Source of the DNA: DATAPD01 sp036265385 | GTDB taxonomy: Bacteria; Acidobacteriota; Terriglobia; Terriglobales; Acidobacteriaceae | NCBI GenBank assembly: GCA_036265385.1 | Contig: DATAPD010000015.1 | Location: 372,001 to 436,000, forward strand | Direction: 5' to 3' | DNA: 64,000 bases | Part shown: positions 16,134 to 24,168 of the stretch, piece after piece | How the letters are laid out: each line of letters begins with the position of its first letter | Position numbering within the stretch: position 1 is the first letter of the stretch | Program-made: the position numbers and the translations under genes | Notes under the pieces: generated by a model | Seen by the model: only the letters and a program-made list of their open reading frames with translations | Database searches by the model: none | Told to the model about the DNA's origin: nothing

Positions 16134-17834
16134 TTACTTCGATTCGTACACGGTGCGCCCACCAACGACGGTTTGCAGTACTTTTGTCTCAAGAACCTTG
16201 GCCGGCGCAACTGCAGTGATGTCGCGATCGAGGACAACGAAATCAGCCAGCATGCCCGGCGCAAGCGTCCCTTTGTCTTTCTCCTCGAACTGCGCAAATG
16301 CGGAACCAGTCGTGTAAGCAGCGATCGCCTGCTCCATCGTGATCTTCTGCTCAGGCACATACTCTTTGCTGCCGCTTTCGTTCTTCCTGGTCACCGCTGC
16401 ATACAACCCACGAAATGGAGTAATCGGCTCGACCGGATAGTCCGTCCCAAAAGCCAGTGGCACTCCTCGACGCAGAAACTCCGCCCATGCATACGAGTGG
16501 GCCGCGCGTTTTGCTCCAAGCCGTGACTCGGCCCAGTTCATGTCCGTGAGCAGGTGGTTCGGTTGCATAGAAGCAACAACTTTCAGTTCTTTGAATTTCA
16601 GGATCTGTGTAGGCGTCGTCACCTGCGCGTGTTCCACTCTGAGCCTGTAGTCCTCGCCTCCATTCGCCGCCTTGATTTTCTTCTCACGGGCCGCTTTCTC
16701 CGCCTCGGCAAAAGCATCGAGTGCCATCTGTACGCCCTTGTCTCCAATGGCGTGAAAACCCAATTGAAACCCGTCCAGCACTCGTTCTTTGCTCATCTGG
16801 TTCAGCTTCGCAGGATCGTACTGCGGAAGTCCCGAGTTCTTCGCATCGTCTGAATACGGATCGAGGAGTGCCGCCGTATGAGATCCGAGCGAGCCATCCA
16901 TGAAACCCTTGAGCATGCCAGTTCGGAGCATCTTGTCATCGGTCGGATGCGATTTCCGCCAGGTATTCAATTGCTCAAGACTCGTATCAAAAGGCAGCCA
17001 CTCATAAATGCGCAGTGTCAGCTTTCCTTGCTTCTCAAGTTCGTCGTATACGAGAAAGTCTTCCCATTTGGAGCCGTCCTGGGCTGAAGTCACTCCCCAT
17101 TGCGCGGCGTCCGCCAAGGCCGCTTCGATCGCCGCTCGTCGTTTATCGTGATTGGGTTTCGGAATGACGGCCGTGACTGCATCGCGCGCTGTTTCCCGCA
17201 AGATCCCCGTCGGTTGTCCGTTTGCATCACGATCAATCTTTCCGCCTTCAGGCTCTTTACTGGCCAGAGTGACACTCGCCAGTTGCAGCGCGCGGGTGTT
17301 TGCCACCGCCACATGGCCATCGACACGCTCGAGGAACACTGGATGATCTTTCGCGACTTCATCCACATCCCACCGGCTCGGAGGCGATTTCACTGGCCAC
17401 AACGTTTCATCCCATCCGCCACCCGTTATCCATGCGTTCGGCTCTGCTTTCTCGGCCTTCTCCCGAATTCGCTCGCGAAATTCTTCCAGGGACTTCGTCC
17501 CGATCAGATTCACCGTCAATTTCACGAATCCGCCGTCTGCAAGATGGGTGTGTGCATCATTGAAGCCAGGCATTAGAAACTTCCCGCCGAGTTCGACGAC
17601 TTTCGTTTCGGGACCCTTGTACTTGGCAATTTCATCGTTCGAACCAACAGCTTGGATTCGATCGCCGCGGACCGCCATGGCCTGTGCGCGCTTCACTCCG
17701 CCCATGGCCCCTTCCAAAGGCATTCCGGTGTAAAGATTGCCGTGAACGTAAATCGCGTCAGCCTTCGGCTTAGCAGTCTCTTGTCCTGACGCCAAGACCG
17801 AGCACATCAATATCCCAATCATGATCGCTCTCAT
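16134..17834 (-). CDS. Exported YtcJ-like amidohydrolase
   Basis: Metal-dependent hydrolase of the amidohydrolase superfamily, YtcJ/Amidohydro_3 type; these act on diverse amides and N-acyl compounds and substrates are rarely known. The 566-residue product has a signal peptide (about 1-18, MIGILMCSVLASGQ). The first metal-ligand motif DAHTHL is near residue 93, further His ligands are in the GFHAIGDKGV and RVEHAQV segments, and FGTDYPVEP carries the catalytic Asp. Its ATG overlaps the stop of the M20 peptidase by four bases, so the two are coupled and may process the same amide-type substrate. Confidence 0.85.
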   Translation of the reverse strand: MRAIMIGILMCSVLASGQETAKPKADAIYVHGNLYTGMPLEGAMGGVKRAQAMAVRGDRIQAVGSNDEIAKYKGPETKVVELGGKFLMPGFNDAHTHLADGGFVKLTVNLIGTKSLEEFRERIREKAEKAEPNAWITGGGWDETLWPVKSPPSRWDVDEVAKDHPVFLERVDGHVAVANTRALQLASVTLASKEPEGGKIDRDANGQPTGILRETARDAVTAVIPKPNHDKRRAAIEAALADAAQWGVTSAQDGSKWEDFLVYDELEKQGKLTLRIYEWLPFDTSLEQLNTWRKSHPTDDKMLRTGMLKGFMDGSLGSHTAALLDPYSDDAKNSGLPQYDPAKLNQMSKERVLDGFQLGFHAIGDKGVQMALDAFAEAEKAAREKKIKAANGGEDYRLRVEHAQVTTPTQILKFKELKVVASMQPNHLLTDMNWAESRLGAKRAAHSYAWAEFLRRGVPLAFGTDYPVEPITPFRGLYAAVTRKNESGSKEYVPEQKITMEQAIAAYTTGSAFAQFEEKDKGTLAPGMLADFVVLDRDITAVAPAKVLETKVLQTVVGGRTVYESK

Positions 17835-19105
17835 TCGTTCGCTCCCGCGAGTGCGAGTAAAGTGAGCAGAATCCTTTTCAATCCCAGTTCACGGCCGTTG
17901 CAATCAAACCATTCCTGAAGCGTATGTGCGCCCCCGCCTGAACCGCCGCCCCCAATGGCGATTGCCTCACGTCCTAAAGAAAGTGGGATATTGGCATCCG
18001 TAGATGCACGCTGCACCTGCGCCGCATTTCCCAATTGAGAATCGACCGCGCGAATCACCTGCAAGATGCGGGCCTGAGAATCCAGTTCTCCCGCTGGCCG
18101 ATTTCCAATCGTGACCAATTCACAACTCAAAGATGAACGCCGCGCTGAATTTGGCTTTTCGGACGATAGCCGGGTCTCCTCCTGCATGGCTCGATCCAGC
18201 GCAGTACGCAATGTGCGCTCCAATCGATCAATCTCAGACATCGATGTGGATCGCAAGTCCACGCGCATGCTGGCTGACTCGGGAATCGAATTTACCGACG
18301 TGCCACCGCGAATCACACCAATGTTGAACGTCGTCTTCGGCGAGGTTGGCACCGCGGTTCCACTGAATTCCTCGATCGCGCGCGCCAGCACGACAATAGG
18401 ATTCGGGGCACCAAAATCGCTCCAGGAGTGCCCGCCCGGTCCCCGGACGATCACCTCGAAGCGACGACTTCCGAGCGCCTCAGCCACAATCGTGTCTGAT
18501 CCCGCACCATCAAGAACGACGCTATAGGCAATCGAATCTTTCCATCGCGGAAGATTGAAGATGTGCCGCATGCCACGCAGGTCTCCTTCGCCTTCTTCGC
18601 CCACATTGCCGATAAAGAGCACGGGCATGGCGTGTCGCAAATCGATGGCTCGTAGAACACCAGCAATGGCCAGCAATGCAATCAGACCCGCTCCGTTGTC
18701 TGAAACTCCTGGTCCGTACAACCGGCTTCCCTGCTGTTTGATATTCAGAGGAGTACCTGCCGGAAATACCGTGTCGATGTGTGCACTCAGAGCGACGTAT
18801 CGTTTCCCAAATCCGTTACGAACTCCGAACACATTTCCAACGTCGTCTGTTCGTACTTCTTCTAAAGACAGTTCTCGAAATCGTTCTGCTAACCACGCAG
18901 CCCGCGTCGACTCCCCAAAAGGAGGCGACGGTATCCGCGCCACCTCCATCTGCCACTGGGCAAACTGCGCCTCTTGCGATCGAAACCACGTATACGCGGA
19001 CCGAATCGCCGACGATGTCGCCAATCGTGCTACTTCCTGTTGCATCGTGGGGAATAAATCGGACACTTCGGCCTGCGGAGTCGACGTCATGAATGTTTCG
19101 CTCAT
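17831..19105 (-). CDS. M20-family metallopeptidase
   Basis: Zinc-dependent exopeptidase of the M20/M28-like clan. The 424-residue product has the canonical metal site pieces: SAHIDTVFP (His and Asp region), the bridging Asp in SDNGAGL, the catalytic Glu pair in GNVGEEGEG, and HSWSDFG in the dimerisation domain. It carries no signal peptide, whereas the coupled downstream amidohydrolase does. It may hydrolyse dipeptides or N-acyl amino acids; the substrate is not evident. Confidence 0.85.
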   Translation of the reverse strand: MSETFMTSTPQAEVSDLFPTMQQEVARLATSSAIRSAYTWFRSQEAQFAQWQMEVARIPSPPFGESTRAAWLAERFRELSLEEVRTDDVGNVFGVRNGFGKRYVALSAHIDTVFPAGTPLNIKQQGSRLYGPGVSDNGAGLIALLAIAGVLRAIDLRHAMPVLFIGNVGEEGEGDLRGMRHIFNLPRWKDSIAYSVVLDGAGSDTIVAEALGSRRFEVIVRGPGGHSWSDFGAPNPIVVLARAIEEFSGTAVPTSPKTTFNIGVIRGGTSVNSIPESASMRVDLRSTSMSEIDRLERTLRTALDRAMQEETRLSSEKPNSARRSSLSCELVTIGNRPAGELDSQARILQVIRAVDSQLGNAAQVQRASTDANIPLSLGREAIAIGGGGSGGGAHTLQEWFDCNGRELGLKRILLTLLALAGANE

Positions 19106-19191
19106 CTTACAACGCTGAACGAAGTGGCGGGATTGTTTTCAGCGGTGACGATCTTCAGCTTTGAGAAAAAAGCTCACGGAAAAACACGTTT

Positions 19192-20427
19192 TCAGCAATC
19201 TTTCACACACTCTAAAATCTCTGCTTCACTCAGCGTGTGATCGCTTGCCTTTGCACGTTTGTAAATACGTTCCACTAAATCTTCGGAAGCGGGCATGCCA
19301 TGCCGCTCCAGCCAGAAATGAACGTTCGATTTCCCGCTCATCGGACCAATGTCAATCACTTGCTCCATGCCGAATACATGAGACGGGACACCCGAATAAA
19401 CAGTATTTGCGAGCACGATGTCATTCTTCTTGTATGCCTTGATCACCGCCGCTGCATGAACACCAGTCGCAGTTCTGAATGCATCCTCGCCGACAACGGG
19501 ATAATTTGCTGGAATCGGCACGCCTGTCGCCTTCGACACAGCTTCGCAATAAGCCTTCAACTTCGTTAGATCCTGGTCAGTCCACGGCGCAACACCCATG
19601 AGCTTGAGATTGACCAGCATTTGATCCATCTGCGTGTTGCCCACGCGCTCACCGATCCCAATCGCCGTTGCATGAACGCACGTTGCACCCGCAACCAGGG
19701 CGGCCATCGCATTTGCAATCGCGAGTCCGCGATCACAGTGCCCATGCCAATCCACGCGAATCTTCTCTCCGGATGGTTTCACCACCTCTTCCATCACGAA
19801 TCGGACCAGCGCAAACGTTCCCATCGGCGTGGCATGTCCCGCCGTATCGCACAGGACGATCGCACGTGCGCCCGCGTTGATCGCGGCCGTATAGAGCCGC
19901 TTCACCATCTCCGGATCGCATCGCGTCGTGTCCTCGGTCACGTACATCGAATCCAGACCTAAAGACACGGCGAACTTGACTGCCTTCTCCGTCGTCTGCA
20001 GCAGAAAATCATCAGTCCAGCCCTCGGTGTAGCGTCGGATGGGACTCGAACCTAGAAACGTTGCCGCTTCGATTTTGATTCCCGTCTTCTGCACGATGTC
20101 GGCAATCGGACGAATGTCGTTTTCGTGCGTCCGCGCCGCACAGTTAGGCAGAATCTTCATGCGATGAGTCGCGATCTCGCGCGCTAGCGCCGTCACGTGT
20201 TCAACAGCGCGCGGGCCTGCACCCGGAAGCCCCAGATCCAGCATGTTGATTCCGAGTGCCTCCATGAGATGGAGAATTCGGATCTTTTCATCGATTTGGG
20301 GATCGCGCACCGAAGGCGACTGCAAACCGTCCCGCAACGTCTCATCATTCAGGAGGACGGGCCCAACTGGACGCAGCGATCCCGGATGGATCTTGTTCCA
20401 GTCATAAATCAATTCAGAAGTATTCAC
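19192..20427 (-). CDS. LeuA-like DRE-TIM acyltransferase
   Basis: Member of the DRE-TIM metallolyase family that condenses an acyl-CoA with a 2-oxo acid (isopropylmalate, homocitrate and citramalate synthases). The 411-residue sequence shows NDETLRDGLQ at residues 27-36 and the metal motif HGHCDRGLA, where most homologues have H-x-H-N-D. It also has GIGERVGNTQ. It ends shortly after the catalytic and linker region, so the LeuA regulatory domain that binds leucine is missing. It may be a feedback-insensitive synthase or an uncharacterised subgroup. It is a single gene with no leucine-biosynthetic neighbours, which leaves the reaction open. Confidence 0.75.
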   Translation of the reverse strand: MNTSELIYDWNKIHPGSLRPVGPVLLNDETLRDGLQSPSVRDPQIDEKIRILHLMEALGINMLDLGLPGAGPRAVEHVTALAREIATHRMKILPNCAARTHENDIRPIADIVQKTGIKIEAATFLGSSPIRRYTEGWTDDFLLQTTEKAVKFAVSLGLDSMYVTEDTTRCDPEMVKRLYTAAINAGARAIVLCDTAGHATPMGTFALVRFVMEEVVKPSGEKIRVDWHGHCDRGLAIANAMAALVAGATCVHATAIGIGERVGNTQMDQMLVNLKLMGVAPWTDQDLTKLKAYCEAVSKATGVPIPANYPVVGEDAFRTATGVHAAAVIKAYKKNDIVLANTVYSGVPSHVFGMEQVIDIGPMSGKSNVHFWLERHGMPASEDLVERIYKRAKASDHTLSEAEILECVKDC

Positions 20428-20496
20428 GAACCGTTACTCACCCCAGTACAAACCAGAGGGTTTCGCCCATCCCTCAACACCCCGACTACCTTCTCA

Positions 20497-20832
20497 CTAC
20501 TTCGCATCCTTCGGCGGCAGCGTCAAACCAAACACGGAAAGCTGTCCGCGCCCCGCGACGTTGATCCCATTCGCGTCCTCGGGATTCGGCAAGTACAACA
20601 CTTTGCAGTTCTCGCACCGGTAAACTTCCCGATCCGGACCCCACGCTTTTTCGATGTCACCGCAGGCCTTTTCCGAGGCATCGGTTGCATAAAACCAACG
20701 CTTTAAGTGTCCGCCGCAAATCTTTCCTTTTTCGTCTTTTTCGTTGCAAGCCCTCTGGCCAAGTTTCTTAACCTTCACTTTATGTTGAGGAAGCTGCTGG
20801 ACCGCAACAGGAACCGGCGCATCTGTAACCAT
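20497..20832 (-). CDS. Small zinc-ribbon-like protein, unknown
   Basis: I do not recognise this family. I use the ATG at 20832, which has GGAG upstream, giving 111 residues; a TTG at 20862 would add ten. Paired cysteines (an ICGGH segment after an earlier Cys, then YRCENC) suggest a four-Cys zinc ribbon, with one further Cys between. It also has a KKLGQRACNEK basic stretch. It is cytoplasmic by composition. It is followed 63 bp upstream on the map by the DinB gene in the same direction. Confidence 0.6.
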   Translation of the reverse strand: MVTDAPVPVAVQQLPQHKVKVKKLGQRACNEKDEKGKICGGHLKRWFYATDASEKACGDIEKAWGPDREVYRCENCKVLYLPNPEDANGINVAGRGQLSVFGLTLPPKDAK

Positions 20833-20906
20833 CCGTGGTATCTCCGGCGGCGCTGGCCGCAATCACTCGCTCATTGTACCGAACAGCTTGTTACTCATCA
20901 CGATTT

Positions 20907-21389
20907 TCAAAACTCTCGTCTCGGCGCCGCTTGCTCCGCGCCAACCCGCCCACCGACAATCTCTGCCTTGTGATAGTTCTCACCCTTCACTGGCCCGCCA
21001 GCCATTCTGCGAAGCATAGCGATTTGTCCAATGTGGGTTAGCGCATCCGCGATCGGTCCTTGAAAGAGCTTTTCTGGCGTTTCGTGCAGCACATCCTCCG
21101 AGGCCAGGTGATCGTCGAATGCCTTTAGCGCCGTAAAGAATCGCTTACATTCCTCATCCCATGGAAGAGGCTTTGAATCCTTCCATGCCTGCTTTCCGAG
21201 TGCCAAGGAGAGCGCCCAGTCAAACAAATCTCCGATATGCGTCAGGATGTTTCCCGGTGTGCGAACTCCTTCTCCCGCGCGAAAATCTCCAAACCCAGCT
21301 GGCGCGTTTCGTATCGCCTTTCCTCCCCGATACGCCACTGTAGCCAGCAGGTGCCGCAAGAATTCTCGTTTGGAATCTGCCGAGTCCAT
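20907..21389 (-). CDS. DinB-like four-helix protein
   Basis: DinB/YfiT superfamily metal-binding helical-bundle protein of 160 residues. The expected His ligands are in THIGDLFDW (about residue 51) and ALTHIGQIAMLRR (about 119), with a probable third near EDVLHET. Families include thiol transferases and damage-inducible proteins; the reaction is unknown. AAGGAG lies eleven bases before the start. Confidence 0.75.
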   Translation of the reverse strand: MDSADSKREFLRHLLATVAYRGGKAIRNAPAGFGDFRAGEGVRTPGNILTHIGDLFDWALSLALGKQAWKDSKPLPWDEECKRFFTALKAFDDHLASEDVLHETPEKLFQGPIADALTHIGQIAMLRRMAGGPVKGENYHKAEIVGGRVGAEQAAPRREF

Positions 21390-21429
21390 CGGTTAATCTC
21401 TCCTTTAAATGTGAATCAATACGTGATGA

Positions 21430-23004
21430 CTAAAGCTGCCCCTTCCGTTTCACAACGCCCGCCGCTTTCAAACCACTTCTGAGCTTTGTCATCAGACTGC
21501 GAGTGAACAGCAGGTCCACGAATCCTTCCATCTGGCGCGCAAACGCCTCTCCATATCCATACCACCAAACCTTTTTCATACCTGGCATCAAGTCCGAGTC
21601 CATGTACTTGATGCGCACCATCTCCTCCATTCCAAGACGCCCGTGCGTGCGCCCAATTCCGCTCGCTTTGGACCCTCCGTGCGGGGCTTCGGAGATTCCG
21701 AAACAGCTCAATACGTCGTTCACCATCACGGTCCCGGCATTGATCCGGCGTGCGATCTCTTCTCCGCGTTTCCGATTTCTGGTCCACACGGATGCCGCCA
21801 GTCCGAACTCGGAATCGTTTGCCAATTGCACCGCTTCATCCTCTGTTTCGAAAGCAGCTATCGGTAGCACCGGACCGAACGTCTCCTCCCGCATGAGTTT
21901 CATGTCGTGAGTGACATCTGCAATCACTGTAGGCGCATAAAAATTTCGACCCTTCTCGGGTAACCGGGCTCCTCCTACGAGTACCCGGGCCCCTTGCGCT
22001 CTGGCATCTTCCACGTGCTCTTCGACTACTCTCAATTGGCGCTCATGAATCATCGGTCCAACTTCAATTTCTGGATCCATCCCATTACCCACGTGAAGTT
22101 TTCGCGCTTTTTCGACGCAGGCCTCGACAAACTTCGGATAGATGGAGCGATGCACATAGCACCTCTCCACGGATAGGCACGTTTGCCCCGCATTCATGAA
22201 CGCGCCCCAAACAGCAGCGCTCGAAGCGACATCCAGATCAACATCTTCCAGCACCAGCATGGGATCTTTCCCACCCAGTTCGAGCACCACGGGTATCAGC
22301 CGTGCACCCGCGGATTGCGCCACTTTTTTCCCAGTCGCAACACTCCCGGTAAAAACAATCTTGTCGACCGCGGATTCAACCAACGCCGCACCGGTCCGTC
22401 CATCGCCAACCACAACCTGAAAAGCATCTCGTGGAATGCCAGCCTCTCGCAGTAATCTCTCAAGCTCAAGCCCAATGCCCGGCGTAAATTCCGAAGGCTT
22501 GAGTACCACGGTATTCCCGGTGACCAGTGCGCTCAGCGTCTCGGCGGCAGGCGTTGAAAACGGATAATTCCATGGCGCGATGATTCCAATCACCCCATGC
22601 GGCTCCCGCACGATCCACCCGCGTTTCGCCTTCATCGCCAAATTTCCATGAGGCACGGGTTGATCGCGCAAAAAACCATAGGCCGTGTCGATCAGAAAAC
22701 GCGTTGTATCCAAAACGACCAGCACCTCTGTTAGCAGCGCCTCGGCGTAAGGTTTCCCTGCTTCTCTCGTGATCGCCTCCGATATATCTTTTTTACGATC
22801 AAGCAGCAGGGACTGAAATTTCTTCAAATAAGTGACGCGCTTCTCTACCCCAATCGCGTTCCATCCGGGTTGAGCCAGCTTCGCTCGCTCGACAGCCGTC
22901 CATACCTCATCGTCGCTCGCACAATCAAACTCGTAGAGTTGTTCGCCAGTCGCGGGGTTTTCTGAAACGATCTTTCTCGTGAACACTTCAACATTGGTCG
23001 CCAT
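21430..23004 (-). CDS. NAD(P)-dependent aldehyde dehydrogenase
   Basis: Oxidises an aldehyde to a carboxylate. The 524-residue sequence has catalytic Cys276 in NAGQTCLS, general-base Glu242 in LELGGKDP, Asn146 in APWNYP and the cofactor motif FTGSVATGK (218-226). The C-terminal 60 residues, ending in basic and hydrophobic stretches (WYGYGEAFARQ...), go beyond the usual end and may associate with membranes as in fatty-aldehyde dehydrogenases. It is single, between DinB and truA on the same strand. Confidence 0.93.
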   Translation of the reverse strand: MATNVEVFTRKIVSENPATGEQLYEFDCASDDEVWTAVERAKLAQPGWNAIGVEKRVTYLKKFQSLLLDRKKDISEAITREAGKPYAEALLTEVLVVLDTTRFLIDTAYGFLRDQPVPHGNLAMKAKRGWIVREPHGVIGIIAPWNYPFSTPAAETLSALVTGNTVVLKPSEFTPGIGLELERLLREAGIPRDAFQVVVGDGRTGAALVESAVDKIVFTGSVATGKKVAQSAGARLIPVVLELGGKDPMLVLEDVDLDVASSAAVWGAFMNAGQTCLSVERCYVHRSIYPKFVEACVEKARKLHVGNGMDPEIEVGPMIHERQLRVVEEHVEDARAQGARVLVGGARLPEKGRNFYAPTVIADVTHDMKLMREETFGPVLPIAAFETEDEAVQLANDSEFGLAASVWTRNRKRGEEIARRINAGTVMVNDVLSCFGISEAPHGGSKASGIGRTHGRLGMEEMVRIKYMDSDLMPGMKKVWWYGYGEAFARQMEGFVDLLFTRSLMTKLRSGLKAAGVVKRKGQL

Positions 23005-23059
23005 AAAGACTCTCTTCGAGCATTGGCAATGAGCGTCGGCCGAGAGCCGATCGCTCTAT

Positions 23060-23914
23060 TTAATATTCCACCGAGACGAGGTACAGCCCGCTTGCTGGTG
23101 CCGTTGCCCCAGCTGCGGAGCGATTCCGCGCCTCAAGAATTGTTCCGATGTCTTGCATTCGTAGAGTGCCTTTCCCCACCAGCAAAAATGTTCCTACCAG
23201 ATTCCTCACCATGTGATGGAGAAAGCCAGACCCACTCACTTTGTATGTAAACTCATCGCCTTCACGCACCCAGGCAGATGAATAAACTGTTCGCACATTC
23301 GTTGACCCAGCGGTGGTCCTTTTGCACTCATCCACAGTTACGTTCTTGCCTGATTCCACACCGTTCTGGGCGTGCACCGCGACGACCTCTTCATCGCGCT
23401 TTTCTTCGTCCACTGCCGCAAACGACGTGAAGTCATGCTCGCCGACGACGACCGCAGCCGCCTCTGTCATCGTCTCCTCATCCAGCGGATAAGGGAAGTG
23501 CCACACGTACCGAGCAAGAAAAGGCGGGCAAACTCCTGCCCGATAAATTCGATAGCGATATGTCTTCTTCCGGGCCGACTTGCGCGCGTGAAAGTCAGTC
23601 TCGACTTCTTGCACATCAAGCACCCGTATCGCTGGAGGAAGGATGTCATTCAAAGCCTTCTGCCAGTTTCCAACCGGGATGGACGATCGCGTCGCGAAGG
23701 TCGCGACCTGCGCCAACGCATGCACCCCTGCATCGGTTCGTCCCGATCCTTGCGGCAACACCTTTTCCCCCGTCAAGCGTCCAATGGCAAGAGCGAGTGA
23801 GCCCTGGATCGTCTCCAATTCGGGCTGCACTTGCCAACCGGAATAGTCGGAACCGTCATAGGCAAGAACCACTTTCAGATTCCGCAATGACGATTCTTTC
23901 GAGTCCTCGGACAT
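23060..23914 (-). CDS. truA: tRNA pseudouridine(38-40) synthase TruA
   Basis: Converts uridines 38-40 of the tRNA anticodon stem-loop to pseudouridine. The catalytic Asp is in SGRTDAGVHA near residue 62, and the N-terminal YDGSDYSGWQ and C-terminal FLHHMVRNLVG motifs are typical. At 284 residues it is about 20 longer than usual because of an insertion near 155-200 with many charged and polar residues (EEKRDEEVVAV...). Confidence 0.95.
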   Translation of the reverse strand: MSEDSKESSLRNLKVVLAYDGSDYSGWQVQPELETIQGSLALAIGRLTGEKVLPQGSGRTDAGVHALAQVATFATRSSIPVGNWQKALNDILPPAIRVLDVQEVETDFHARKSARKKTYRYRIYRAGVCPPFLARYVWHFPYPLDEETMTEAAAVVVGEHDFTSFAAVDEEKRDEEVVAVHAQNGVESGKNVTVDECKRTTAGSTNVRTVYSSAWVREGDEFTYKVSGSGFLHHMVRNLVGTFLLVGKGTLRMQDIGTILEARNRSAAGATAPASGLYLVSVEY

Positions 23915-24168
23915 TTGAATTTCATCTAACCTGCTTCAGCAAGGTTACGCTTTTACAATTGTTTACCGGAATTCATCGGCTTGACCAGTGAGAACCGCGC
24001 TTTACGTCAGCTATACTATTGCACTTCCCGGAGCCAGCGGTTTTTCCGTCTTTCGCGTCGGCAAGGAACTGTAGCCGCGCTCTTTACGTACCACCTGAAA
24101 GAGTCGAAACGAGCTCGACTTTTCAGAGGCAAATCAGGTTCTGATCGTGATCAAACGGAGATGAACGA

